The position numbers were made by a program, and so were the translations under genes. Of a DNA stretch of 64,000 nt, positions 22,630-33,777 are shown piece by piece. Source of the DNA: Dipteris shenzhenensis. Taxonomy: Eukaryota > Polypodiophyta > Polypodiopsida > Gleicheniales. Position 1 is the first letter of the stretch. Every line of letters starts with the position of its first letter. The notes under the pieces are model-generated. The model was not told the origin of the DNA. It worked only from the letters and a program-made list of their open reading frames with translations, and made no database searches. The DNA is taken from the NCBI GenBank assembly GCA_047967505.1, contig CM106539.1; one strand, given 5' to 3'.

Positions 22630-24866
22630 GGAGGATGGAGGGCGGTGACAAAGATGGTGTGAAAGAAGTAGATAATTAAGGCATCTTCAACTATTTGGTT
22701 AGTGTTCAAAAAAGTGAGGATGCATGTGTGGATGCGTTCAATAGCCTCTCTTGAAGGTTTTTGGGGTCTTTTTGTGTAGGTGTAGATGCTTGTAGGTGGC
22801 TATTTGGAGATCTTCCTAGAGGCTAGCGATCTGCTACTACCTCTGTTGGATGAGCGCATGGAGCTTCTCAATTGCTATTGTGCCACCATTTCTTCTAAGG
22901 CATGCTTCTCCTCCTATGTTTGTGTGTATTTCTATTGATCAATCATAGCTTGGCATTGTAGCGAAACATCATTGGCTTGGAGGGTATCATTGCGAGAACA
23001 TTTTGTTGTAGCTTGATCTCTAGTTGCTGACCCCTTTCGATTGCTTTATAGCCAGTGCCTTCCACCATGTGTGTGTCTACCTTTTCTTTCTATATAGCTA
23101 CCTCTACAAGCTAGAGTCCATACCTTGCCTAGTTTGCGGCAAGGGTTTATTAGGCCAGATATTTCTATTTCTTCAATATTAGGTTATGCGCAGTTGCAAC
23201 CACGGCCATAAGGGACTCCATGAAGATTAGTTATTTAATAATAGGCCATGGCATGGTTGCAGTTGTGCCCATAAGGGACTCCATGAAGAATAATTATTTA
23301 TTTGGTGCCATCTTGTCCTCTCGCATAAGGTTGACGTACCTTTCTGACGTATTATAAGTGTTTGAGGCATAATATTCAATGACTTGCAAAGTCGTGGGGA
23401 TTTGAGATTGTTGTGGATGTTGTTGCCCTTGTCTTGTGTTTGTTTTCTGATTGGTTGCAGTTTGCTTGACCTGCTCCTGAGTCAGTTTTTGTGCACGGTA
23501 ACCTATTGGGCTGTGAGGGGGAGTGTACCTATTGGGCTCCTACATCATGTCAATAATGTCTTTCCCTTCTGGGACTGTCCTCTTAAGACGACATTCTTGG
23601 TGGAGCTTTTCCACAACCTTTGGTTCCTTCCTTTGTGCTTCTTCCTCTTGCTATCTTTAAGATTGATTGTTGAGAGTGGATGACTACCAGGGTATCCTCT
23701 CTAGCCATTCGGGTCCAAGGGGGGAGAGCTGTGTCACCTTCATTTTGTGTTAAGAATAATTTTGAACATCCTTTGTATCTATAATTCTTCTTTTTCTAAG
23801 TGGCTAGGTGGTGGATTGATGTACAGATGGTTCAGGCTCATTAGTAGCCTACCGTGCAGAGGGCACAAGCTTTGTTTGAGATGGGAAGGGAGTAGAGAGT
23901 GTGTGGGAAGTCAAAGGAGTGGTAGCAGGTGGGAAAGTTGAAGAGGCTTCATTACTGGTCCATGAATCTTATTGGCAGAGAAAAGGTCTTGGGCATTGAG
24001 AGATCATGAACACAAGGCTGACATTAAACTAGAATGGATACGGGATTGATTTAAAGGGCGTTTCGTTGCTTTAGAATTTTAGTGGAAATTTTGATAGAGT
24101 TTCGGTACAATGCCAAGTTTAAATATGTAGAATGATGTTGCCTTCTTATATAGTCGTACTGATAATTTAGCAGATCAACATTAGTCTTAACACAACAAAT
24201 TGGCATTATTAGTATAGTGATTGGTGTTAGCAATGCTATTAGTGCAGCGAGTAGGCATTATTTAGCATAATGAGTCAGTATTAGCCTTAAAGTGTGTCAT
24301 CAAATTATGGAGTCATCGCGTTAGCATTAAAGAAATCAACTGGCATTATATTGCAATGGGCCACCAATGCATGTACAGCTATGTGGACACTGTGATAGTG
24401 AAATACGGACCTTACAGTTGTGCTGACTCAGAATGTGTGCATGTGAGCTAGGGGCCCTAGGAATGCAATTTGTGCAAATTCATGGACCCTAATCACCTAA
24501 TTGGAATGATGTTGAGGTGACATTTCCAGAGAGAACCACCAGTTGATGGAGGGGGTTTCTATTTTCACATAAGGATAGATTAGACTTGGCGACTTCCTAT
24601 TTTCACCTATGATGTAGACTGCCTATTCTGGCCTAGACTCAGTGTATATATGTACATTGAAATCAAAAGTGCTATGATTTGTAGTACCTGGCTTCTTTCC
24701 AAGCCACCTACTTGGGAAGAGATCTTGTGAAGAGAGCAGAGAGCTGTGCCTTGGGATAATGCATGAATGGTGTTATCAACTTGCTATTGAATCGCATAGG
24801 TCTAGCACCATCTCAAGCAGTAGCAGGATCGCTTGAAAGTCTGCATAAATTTGAGGAACTAATCTT
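22630..24866. other. Gene-poor stretch between two MITE-like elements
   Basis: Contains a 63-bp tandem duplication (GTTGCA..CATAAGGGACTCCATGAAGA at 23193 and 23256). Small open frames at 23384-23683 and 24763-24954 show no recognisable domain. At 24110-24330 a phrase like GGCATTA..TTAGCATAA recurs irregularly. No gene is called. Confidence 0.45.
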
Positions 24867-25112
24867 GGGGGGTGCACTACTAAGAAACCATATGTATCAC
24901 GTGCATTCAAAGGGTATTATAAAAACCCCTCAACTAAGATTTCTCCCACAATAAAAACACCTCTCTTTACTAATGAACTAAGTGAATTTTTCCAAAACTT
25001 GAGTTAAGAAACCCCTCCTGTCATTTTTATTCAATTAAATTTTTTCAAAAAATTGGATTTAAATACCCCTCCTTTTGAATGCATGTGGTACACTAAATTT
25101 TTTGAAGGTGAT
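24867..25112. mobile_element. MITE-like element M2 (inverted relative to M1)
   Basis: Left end GGGGGGTGCACTACTAAGAA and right end TTTTGAATGCATGTGGTACAC match the right and left ends of M1 respectively. It is about 246 bases, AT-rich and without coding. It ends only about 35 bases before the ATG at 25147, so it may contribute to the 5' flank of that gene. Confidence 0.6.
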
Positions 25113-25146
25113 CAATAACTTTGTCATGTGATAGAAATTCAAGAAG

Positions 25147-26874
25147 ATGGCAAAGATGACCCTTGACAAGCTCACATTTAAATATGACATCCACATGATT
25201 GCATCCTCAGAAATCTTTGAAAAGTGGATGATAATAGCAAAAATGTACATAGCTGGCCAACCTCCTAACACATTGGGAAATATTGAGCCACTAAAAGAAG
25301 AAAAAAAAGCAAAAGATGTGAACAAAGAGGGAGAGGACTTCGCAAAGGTTAGGCAAGCACCACATATAGCTCCTATTTGTGGAACATTGTTTTGTTGTTC
25401 GGAGGGACTATCTGAGGACAACATTTAAAAATAATAAGACAAGATAATGAAAGATAGTGTTGTCTTAAGAAAGTCAAAGAAGGCAAAGCAGTTGATAGAT
25501 ATGTAATATGCTTTAAGGAAGATGAAAGTAGACCAAGTTCTCCAAGGAGCAGTTGCAACACATTTCAGTATACTTGCTGGAGGTAATAAGAAGCAAAGTT
25601 GGAATGTTGTCCTATTCGCTTGTGCAATTACAAATGAAGAATATAACAAAATTAGATGGCCCGAGGAGTGGATTAAAAATACATTGAGAAAGACAAAGAT
25701 ACCCGCACCATTTCCTGTTCTTGTGACAAATATGATCACGGCATGCTATAAGCAACATGTCGGATTTAAAGGACCACTCGATAAAAAGATGCCATGGACA
25801 ATGTGTACAATAGGTGCACATTTTGAATGCATAGATGTTTTAAATAAGTTGTCATCATGCAATGTTCTTTTGGGCCTTGTTGTCCTCGACACGGTGTCTG
25901 AAGAAGAATCACATCGATGGAGTTAAGAGGACTTTTCTCACTTATTCACACTCTTGGATTCGATTAAAAAGCATGATCAATTTGTCCTTGTTGCATTTAT
26001 CTCAAGAACTTAGAAGTCATCGAGATGTTAATTTAATGTGCAAAAATTGGAATACCACTCGGGGTGGTCACTGATCATATGTAACCCTATCACGTGAGTT
26101 CAACAAAAGGATATTTTTTATTTCTAAAATTTACAGAAATAAATATACATAAGGGACTATTTAAAATAGTTTTGGAAAAAATTTACAAATTTGTATAGAA
26201 AAGGGGTACATTTTATTAAGGAAAAATTTACACAGATAAGGGATTTTAGAAATATGCCTTGAACGCACGTGGTATAGAGGGTTTATACATAGTGACCCCC
26301 CCGAGGAATACCATCATAGCATGGGGTCCATATGATAGAAATGCCAATCGAACATCTCACCAATACATGGTACTTCACATCTTCTTTTACAAAGGCAATG
26401 GTTATAATCGTAGCCAATTCATGCTATCAAACTGCAAACCGAATCTCTTCTGGGTAGAAACAAAGAACATAGAAGAAAGATGGAATTTGAAATATGTTGA
26501 TAGTTTGATTGATTCATACTGTCATGATGAACACCATGTTGTAGACGTATTCATAGGTGGGGTTGCTACTCGAGGAGCTCTTTCGAAAAAAGATGTCTAG
26601 CCCTCACAAAATCAGAAGGTGATGTCGGTGATTTGGAAGCAATGTATGCACACATTATTGAGGTTGATGAGTCTTTGAAGGTGTGGATGGACTAGACATT
26701 ACTAAAGATAGGTCATCCATCAAGGCCACTCTAATAACAAGTGTTGAGCTTATGAAACAAATATATAATGAAGCAAAGAAACCTCATCCAACATCTCCAA
26801 GTAGTCTTGATGATGAAGGACATAGAGGCAATGATAAAAAAGACAAAGAGGACTTAGACAATGATGATATATGA
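25147..26874 (+). pseudogene. Broken gene of unknown family, possibly methyltransferase-like at its C-terminus
   Basis: An ATG at 25147 starts a 93-codon frame (MAKMTLDKLTF). A second frame runs 25522-25926 (KMKVDQVLQGAVATHFSIL, WPEEWIKNTLRKTKIP). A third runs from about 26000 into the MITE M3 at 26058. Removing M3 and one copy of its 9-base target duplication joins CKNW directly to NTIIAWGPYDRN in frame, and the frame then reads to a stop at 26600. The right part has HHVVDVFIGGVATRGAL. This resembles the glycine-rich SAM-binding motif of DNA methyltransferases, but I am not sure. A downstream acidic tail ends at 26874. Several stops and frameshifts make it a pseudogene. Confidence 0.5.
26058..26304. 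mobile_element. Mutator-like MITE M3 with 9-bp target site duplication
   Basis: A 247-base insertion that starts CTCGGGGTGGTCACT and ends AGTGACCCCCCCGAG. The inverted repeats extend about 42 bases inwards to CACGTG-GTTCAA. It is flanked by a perfect direct repeat GGAATACCA at 26049-26057 and 26305-26313. A 9-base duplication is the hallmark of the Mutator superfamily. It carries no coding, so it must have moved using a transposase from elsewhere. Confidence 0.85.
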
Positions 26875-27566
26875 AATATTTGATATTTATTTTTGTTACA
26901 TATGAGGATTTCTTTTTTTTCTTAATTAGATTGGTAGTAGTTGTTGTTATTGCTTCATGTCTCAAGATTTGCATATGTTAGCATAGCCTTTTTAAATCGT
27001 ATGTTAAACTTTACTTATGTGTTGTAAACGTAATTTTGCAATGATATGAAGAGCACTGAGGAAGGCACATAATCCTTCAACCCCTAGATTGCTTTATTTT
27101 AAATGACACAATTTATTTGATAGTTTGTGCAATATATAAAAAGCTTATATTATTTTTCATATGGGTACTTGACATGCACTTTTCAATTAACAACTACTCT
27201 AAAGAGAAATATTTATGAAGATATTGCTTATAAAAGTGTTCATGTACGTGGGAACTTAGATATTAACAATTCCCATAGGAGTGTGGGTCGTTGGACATTA
27301 GAAGAATCCCATAGTGTAGGATATTGAGACTTTGGTGAATCTATTTAGCTGAATCAAGAAGAAGAAAGAGAATCTAGGCATAGATTTAGTAGTTGCTCAC
27401 ATGAGTCATTAAACTATGTTGTTGATCATGCAAATACTCGACAAGTATAAGAGGACCTTGACATGGACGTTTCTAAAGATTATTCAAGACAAACTATAAA
27501 ATGGCCCTTTGAAACAAATTATTCAATGCCAAAATCCATATAGGGTTCATTGCATACAAAGGAGAC
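26875..27566. other. Stretch between two pseudogenes
   Basis: AT-rich sequence. A frame at about 27240-27330 (HVRGNLDINNSHRSVGRW) may be the degraded N-terminal part of the following phosphatase-like pseudogene. Nothing else was recognised. Confidence 0.35.
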
Positions 27567-28214
27567 AATAGAATTCATAAACAAGTCATCATTTTAGACT
27601 TAAATGGATTATTGGTATGCAAGGTTTATAATGACTTCTCTGATAATAGATGCTACAAAATTGGGAGAGAAAAGATATTGCTATGGAGTGGATGGATAGA
27701 GTTTCTACACATTCTTATTGAGCACTTTAATGTGGGCATATGGTCTTGTGCCTTGGGGCAGAATATAAAGTAGAGAATTAAATTACTAGAAGAAGTCGCA
27801 AATAAAAAGTTTCCTTTCTTCATGGTTTGGGGACAAGAGGAGGCAAATGATAATCCATTAATTAGAATAGACAAGTAGAATGTAGAGGCATTTTCCAGCC
27901 ACTTTATACCATGTGGGAATCGCGGAAAGGACAATATGATCAGACAAACAAACACTGTCTTGATTGATGATAACCCATATAAGGGTTGTGTAAATCCTCT
28001 CGGTACTTGTTTGTTTCCAGAGCCATTTACACTTAAGAGTCAAGCCAATGTTGAACTCATAGAAAAAATATTGCCTTATCTCCTTGAATTGAGACATGTT
28101 TCAGATGTTCGATCAATGATCATAGCATATCCCTTTAGTCAATGTCTAGTTCCATCAGGTCATACCTTGTATGGATACTTTGAGAGTGTTATCAAGCATT
28201 TTCAAAATTTATGA
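27567..28214 (+). pseudogene. FCP1/NIF-like (HAD superfamily) phosphatase domain
   Basis: One frame of 215 codons covers a complete NLI-interacting-factor-like phosphatase domain. Visible parts: the catalytic strand ILDLNGLLV at residues 9-17; GWIEFLHILIEHFNVGIWSC; the conserved TVLIDDNPYKGCVNP motif, equivalent to the IDDSP-type loop; and a C-terminal ILPYLLELRHVSDVRS. In typical members the first motif is DxDxT/V. Here the second Asp is Asn, so activity is doubtful even if expressed. Two in-frame TAG codons (27771 and 27876) interrupt it. No intron is needed to read the domain, which fits a retrocopy or transposon-carried copy. Confidence 0.75.
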
Positions 28215-28504
28215 AGCAATATTCCTCCTCTGAAAATATTTTGGGAGGAAAATTACTCTTCCTTAGACAAGGAGAAGTAACCATCAAATTTTTTGAAACA
28301 TGATGAACAAAAATAAACGAAGCAATTAATGAGAAATCCAGCACCACTAAGAGACTGTCTATGAGACAAACTTGACATATTACAATCAATATGCAATGTA
28401 GATTCAATGAGTGATGTGGAGGATATCTTAAAGTCTCAACAACTTGGATTATTAGGTCGATACATTATAGGGAGAATTGTGAGAATTTATCTTCGGCCTA
28501 ACAA
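28215..28504. other. Short intergenic stretch
   Basis: No feature was recognised between the phosphatase pseudogene and the family A fragment. Confidence 0.4.
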
Positions 28505-28989
28505 CAACACAATGCATCCATAGATGTGTTTACAGACACGTTTCTTGAATTTAAAAAAATGTGACGGGCTTGTCTACTTCTATGACCACCAATCCAAGTC
28601 ATCCGCATCCTCGCTTTCATCTTCATTGCCTTCTTTATCATCTTCTTCCTCCTCAGTATCCTCCCCTTCTGCCTCCTCAATATCCTGAGGGGCCTGTAAA
28701 TGAGGAACAACATGTATCAATGTACGAAAAATCAAATCTTTATTTACAACATTGACATTTTTTAAGTACTTTTAAATACCTGCAAGGGCGATCCAGTATC
28801 CTGGATATACTGCTCCTTAGTAATCAACCCCTCATCATAGAAGTGCCTCCATGTATGTCACCTGCGATGTCCACTATGATAGGCTATCTCGACAGGAGTA
28901 GGGTATCTGCCCACGATATCAAGCTGCAAGATGACACAATTTGCAAAGGGGTTAGTACAAAGGAACAACCTCATAATAAGCCACATAAA
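28505..28989 (-). pseudogene. Internally deleted CACTA family A fragment with ORF1 C-terminus
   Basis: The left part (CACAATGCATCCATAGATG, then ACAGACACG) resembles the A1 left end. It then jumps to the last exons of minus-strand ORF1. The stop is at 28580-28582, and the tail is highly acidic (EEEEDDKEGNEDESEDADD). The preceding exon at about 28772-28950 matches the A1 exon with RYPTPV. Its acidic tail is longer and more divergent than in A1-A3, so this is an older or different subfamily. The fragment ends abruptly at a gypsy gag piece near 28990. Confidence 0.55.
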
Positions 28990-29570
28990 ATGTTGCAGTT
29001 GGACTGGTTTTATCAAGGAGAGGGTGAGATGGTCTTTGCACTAGCAATCCGATATAAAACTTTATGGACAAAGTACAAAAGGGTAGCTTTGCAAGCCCCT
29101 CAAAGTCCCTCAGGGATGGAGCAATTAAAGATGATAAAATTTGTGATTGCTTTGGAGCCTCATCTTCGCTCAAAAGTAATGAGTAAAGATCTAATAACAT
29201 ACATGGAGGCACTTCGTATTGTGACCAAGAAAGAAGCTTCTCTACATATCGAATCCTCTTTTTTGTCTTCAACAACTTCAACTTATAAGGTGGAGGTAAT
29301 GGGCACTCCTCAGGTACCAAAGTCCTACGAGTTAGGTCATAATATCTCCCAAAGTCCTACGAGTTAGGTCATAATATCTCCCAATTGATGGTAGAGTTTG
29401 CTGATTTGAGATTTCATTTGGTCAATGCACAACAACCTAGAGCACCAAAGAGTGGGGATAGGCCTCAAGATAAGAGTGGGGTCACTTGCTATGAATGTAA
29501 TAAAAAGGTCACTGTTGCCCTGAGTGTCCTAGATTGAGAAAGAAATAAGAAAAACAAGTATCCTTGATAG
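28990..29570 (+). pseudogene. Ty3/gypsy gag fragment with zinc knuckle
   Basis: ATG at 28990 opens a gag-like frame (MLQLDWFYQGEGEM, RYKTLWTKYKRVALQ, KFVIALEPHLRSKV). A 32-bp tandem duplication (29319 and 29351, unit starting AAAGTCCTACGAG) throws it out of frame. After that the frame continues to LRFHLVNAQQPRAPKSGDRP and a CCHC knuckle (CYECNKK, then HCCPEC) at 29487-29527, which itself has lost one base. Capsid-like and nucleocapsid parts are thus recognisable but broken. Confidence 0.6.
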
Positions 29571-29675
29571 AACCTTCTTCAGGGGATAAGGAAAGAGAGG
29601 TAATGATGGCTAAATGGGGGCATGGTAAAGCAAAAGGAGAAGAAGAAAGCAAGGAAGAAGTGAAGGACAAATTGA

Positions 29676-29959
29676 TGTATGTGTGAGTGTGCCTATGGGC
29701 TAGGAGTCCTATGCAAGGAGTGTGTGAGTGTAGGTGTGCTAGAAGGTTCTAGTGACTTGGCAGTTAGGTATGTCAGGTTGGTGTGATGTGTGGATTTGGA
29801 GCGATCAAAGGAGGTGACTGATTGAGATTATCATGGAGATGATTGTGGATCTGGGATCTACCAACATGGAGGGAGTTGCCTATATATGTAACCACTCATG
29901 AATAAAGAAGTGTTCATTGTGATTCACCTTTGCCTCATTGTTCAATCCATGAAACAACA
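29676..29959 (+). repeat. LTR of a Ty1/copia-like element (5' LTR, approximate start)
   Basis: The sequence immediately before the primer-binding site at 29962 ends CATGAAACAACA, as an LTR should (CA end). TATATATGT at about 29880-29888 could be a TATA box or part of U3/R. The start coordinate is uncertain, because the partner LTR is not in place downstream. Confidence 0.4.
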
Positions 29960-29961
29960 TG

Positions 29962-29973
29962 TGGTATCAGAGC
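29962..29973 (+). other. tRNA-iMet primer-binding site
   Basis: TGGTATCAGAGC is complementary to the 3' end of plant initiator methionine tRNA, the usual primer of copia and many gypsy elements. It lies two bases after the LTR end. Confidence 0.75.
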
Positions 29974-30971
29974 TTGATGAGAATCCTAGTGCCTAGGAAG
30001 AGTATCCACAAAATTCCAAGAAGTTTTCCTCTTCCCCAAATGCAGTTTCTCTTCTACCTTCCTTCTTGAAATGCCTTAAGCCTGTTCTCCACCTACAAGC
30101 CATGATTGCTCATGCCCTCTCTGCTGTAGTTTCCCCTCGTTAAGCCACACTTCCACCTAGGAGGAATTTGGGAATTAGAGCTTCTACAGCCCGTGCTGCC
30201 TCCTTCTTCAGCCCATGCCATTTCTAAGAATTGAGCATGTTGGAGCCACCATTCCTTATATGCTTTGAGAAGAACTTAGGCAACTCTATGAGCCACGTGC
30301 TGGTGAAATTTGAGTGCAAATGGTCAAGTGAATGAGGAGAAATCGATGAAAAATCAGTCGGTTTAGGAGAAGACATGGCTTTCTTAGTTGAAGAAGATGT
30401 TGCTTCCCCGGGGGATGTGATGCGCCATTTTGCCTCAAATTTGTACTAAGTATTCCCTTCCTAGGTACCTTTAATTGTGCAGCAAAGGCCCCAAGTTTGA
30501 TGCTATGTGGAGTGAGGTATCAAGCCTCCAAGGTTCTTTGTTTTTTGCAAGCATTTCTAGACATTTCTTGAAGTTTGATGGTCTACGAAATGCTAAGGTG
30601 ATGCTTGAAGTATAAAGTGGAGTTGAAGTACAGTTCAAAGATTCAGAGATTGCCTTTTTAGTTCAGAGAATGTTCTTTGAGGTTCAGTTGATATTGATTT
30701 CTTGACAACATGCCAAGTTCTCAATACTCTTTCAATGATAAGCACTTGAAGAAGACTACAAGAAGGAAAAAGTACAAGGTAAAGAAGACCCCAGTTAAGA
30801 GGTTGTGGGAGATGCCAACTGGTTATGCATGTGCCAATAAACTAGGTTTTTTTGAATTTTTATTTAGCAATATGCATCTATATAATGAAGGCGATTTCTT
30901 TGTTCAAAAAGATTGATCTTTTGTAAAGGGATTAGACACTTCCAACCATTAAATTGGTAAGACCTTCCCAA
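29974..30971 (+). other. Copia leader region
   Basis: Untranslated leader between primer site and gag. A stretch at 30030-30250 is homologous to 40130-40350 (TCTCCACCTACAAG..ATTGCT), so a second copy of this family sits there. A short basic frame at 30710-30916 (KKTTRRKKYKVKKTP) is open but not recognised. Confidence 0.4.
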
Positions 30972-31560
30972 ATGGCCTCCAAGATCAAGATAGATAAGTT
31001 TGAGGGAGAGGGTTTTCATACTTGGCAGATCAAACTAAAATTTATTCTCATGAAAAAGGGGATCTGGAAGGTGGCTAATGGAAAAGAAAATAAACCAACA
31101 ACTAGGGAAGGAGAAGCTTTATGGCTTCCTAAGGATGAAAAAGCACTAGCCATAATTGCTCTTGGATTGAGTGATTCTTTTATCCACCACATTGATGGCT
31201 GTGAGATTGCTCATGCTGCATGGACTCATCTTCAGCATGTTTTTGGAGCACAGGGGAGATGTTCTAAGTTTAGCTTGATCATCAAATTCTTTGATCTAAA
31301 ATTTTATAGAGGAGAATCCATCTCTTCACATTTAAATTCCATGAAGAGCATACTGACTTAGTTATTTGGCATCAAGTTTAATCTCGATGAAGACATTGTA
31401 ATTGCTATCTTACTTAGAAGCCTAACTAAGGAAGGAATATGGCACTACTGTCACCACACTCACAATATACTAGAGATTAATTTGGTGGAAATTGAGGCAT
31501 CCCTCTTGGAAGAGGAAAGGAAAATCAAATAGAGAAGTGACTACGATCTTCCCAATAGGG
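30972..31560 (+). pseudogene. Ty1/copia gag (UBN2 / Retrotran_gag type) fragment
   Basis: ATG at 30972 begins MASKIKIDKFEGEGFHTWQ. This is the standard opening of plant copia gag, followed by AWTHLQHVFG, the core W-L motif. An in-frame TAG at 31359 (Gln to stop is likely) interrupts it. The frame resumes with LFGIKFNLDEDIVIAILLRSL and ends around LLEEERKIK. The zinc knuckle, protease, integrase and RT are missing, so the element is truncated. Confidence 0.8.
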
Positions 31561-33043
31561 TTGAACATTGTTCGACCATGATTGTGCATATCAAGATTCA
31601 TTTGGTTGTCTTCCCAATGTGGTACATCCTGCATTTATTATTCTTAGCATGTGGTGTTTATCGTCATTTTAAAAGAGAAAAAGTACACTGTGCCACTAAT
31701 TTTGCATCATGCTTCTCAAATTTTGCATAATTACGATGTTTGAAGGGGAGTAGTTGTGGTGGATTGTTTTTGAACAATTTTTTGAAAGCCATTTTAAATC
31801 ATCCAATTGAATCATCCATCTTTCACAAACATTAAATTGAATCATCCATCTTTCATGAACACATGTTGATCTCATCATCCTCATCTTTGTGTCTTGCCAC
31901 GGGATTCCCACTAGTATATAAGAAAGGACAATGAATAATTAATTGCTCAAGTTTTGAACATGGTTAAAGTATTATTTAGTAGTGTGTGTAACATCCCCTG
32001 AGTTCTATGGAATCGAATGAAGAGAGACTTAATATGTACAAGAAGAGACCTATTTTCTGCAATTGTCCCTCTAGAAGGATGTGAGGGTATAATACAATGA
32101 AGGGGATGAGGGAGACATGCAAGCAGTTGATCATAGTTGAGAGCCTATCATGTAAACCAAGGGCCTTTCTCAGCCTTCATAGTTAGCCATGAGTCTAAAG
32201 TTGAATAATAGGATGGGCACATTTGGCTTAGGATCAGAGTTCCATTCAATATTGAGTACAACCATTAAGTCATATATTCACCCAGTTTAGGAGTGACCTG
32301 GATGACAACATACTATTCGAGACGGGGAGGGGGGAACGGGTGTCTCCCCATACAATAATGCAAAAAAGTTCAAGTCATAGCCTTCTTAAGGTTGGAGTGA
32401 AGGGGGTGGAGGTGTGCAGGTGACTGGTGGTAGTCGAGAGCCTATCACATTGACTTAGGTCCTTTCTTGATCATAGAGCTTAGCCATCAGGCGTGATGGT
32501 GACTAGTGAGCAAGAGGAACCATCCCCTGCCGTTGGTGATAGAACCAATTGAACCGGTGCTTCATCCAAGCAATGACTTTGATAGAGTGTTTAAGTTCTC
32601 CTTTTCCCATTTAAGATAAATTATAAATTATGTTGCCTTGAAAACCTAGTTAACCTAAAGGTGTGGCCAGGGAGCCGATCCCTTTGCTTGTAAGTAGCTT
32701 CAAACGATCATGGAACAAATTGGGCATGGGAGCCTTGTGAGTCCATCTATAATTTGATTTGGGAAAACAAAGTAGTACCTAGGGGCTGTAGCTCGAAAGG
32801 ATGTGGAGGATTGACCTATCCCTTGTGCTAATATTAGGGAGGCTGCTTCCTTCCATCCCAACTAATTAGAAAGAGTTCTCATTTTTTCATGTTCGAGGAG
32901 ATGCTATGAACATTTGAGAAAAAACTAACCTTTTCCCCCCCTTTTTTGGAGGGGATAATCCTAGTTGGTCAAGCGAACACCTACAAAGGAACGATTTTCT
33001 TCTTAATCAAAAAAATACCTCTTTTGTTTCCTGGTCCTGTTGT
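31561..33043. other. Gene-poor stretch with a diverged direct repeat
   Basis: Segments at about 32105-32215 and 32408-32490 share phrases such as GAGAGCCTATCA and CCTTTCT..CAT..GTTAGCCAT, indicating an old duplication about 300 bases apart. ACTAGTATATAAG at about 31911 is a possible TATA box of a decayed LTR. No gene was recognised. Confidence 0.4.
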
Positions 33044-33255
33044 GAGAGGCAAACTCCTCTCGAGTAGAGGACTCAAGCTCCACATTTAGGGTCGAAGTCA
33101 CACATGCAGCCATTTTTGACAAGTGCACACAGGCTCCATATTTATGACAGAGAGGCAAACTCCTCTCGACTAGAGGACTCAAGCTCCACACTTAGGGTCG
33201 AAGTCACACATGCAGCCATTTTTGACAAGTGCACACAGGCTCCACATTTATCACA
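33044..33255. repeat. 106-bp tandem duplication upstream of the ERF gene
   Basis: Two copies starting GAGAGGCAAACTCCTCTCGA (offset 106 bases) differ at a handful of positions. They end about 150 bases before the ERF ATG, within its likely promoter. Each copy contains the small inverted repeat CTCCTCTCGA..TAGAGGA. Confidence 0.85.
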
Positions 33256-33402
33256 GATGCACCCATCTTTTACAACAAAGGAAATACTTAATGCCGAAGT
33301 TAGTGAATTCAAATTGAAAGAGGGAATGGGAGGACAATTTTAGGGCAAGCTAGGCGTGGACTCCTCGTTTTGAGCACTGAGGCCGACTACCATCATGATA
33401 TT

Positions 33403-33777
33403 ATGGCACGAGCACCTCACGACTTGTCCATCGCTACAATGTGTCCCGCGCAAGCTGCACCATCTAGAGTCCGAACTCATAACTTCGTGGGCGTCCGAAG
33501 AAAGCCCACTCGATCCCGGAAATGGATCGCAGAAATACGAATCCCCTCTAAACTGCGCCCATCCATCAAAAAAGTCCTTTGGTTAGGTACTTTTCAAACT
33601 CCGGAAGAAGCTGCCGTAGCGCGGGATGCAGCTTACGTGTGTTTCCACACCCCCCCTCTGAAAGACGTCCTAAACTTTCCCGACTTTCCACACGAGAACA
33701 ACTTCACGAAGGAGGTGAGGTCTTACGAGCGTGTTATTGAGCTGGCGGTAGCAGCTGCCCGAAGATGGGCGGAATAG
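33403..33777 (+). CDS. AP2/ERF domain transcription factor, small
   Basis: An intact 124-residue frame from ATG 33403. The domain starts with NFVGVRRKPTRSRKW (about residues 28-41), then AEIRIP (43-48), VLWLGTFQTPEEAAVARDAA (58-77) and ends with LNFP (90-93). The GVR, AEIR, WLG and NFP signatures define a single AP2/ERF DNA-binding domain, nuclear by family. The positions that normally separate ERF (Ala, Asp) from DREB (Val, Glu) both appear as Ile, so the subgroup is open. The turn before WLG is several residues longer than usual. Upstream Kozak context is weak, and a longer N-terminus is possible only with non-ATG codons. It is the best-preserved ordinary gene in the window. Confidence 0.85.
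   Translation: MARAPHDLSIATMCPAQAAPSRVRTHNFVGVRRKPTRSRKWIAEIRIPSKLRPSIKKVLWLGTFQTPEEAAVARDAAYVCFHTPPLKDVLNFPDFPHENNFTKEVRSYERVIELAVAAARRWAE

Noticed and set aside
24110-24330. Minisatellite based on GGCATTATTAG
   Set aside because: Recurrence is irregular and short; no stable period.
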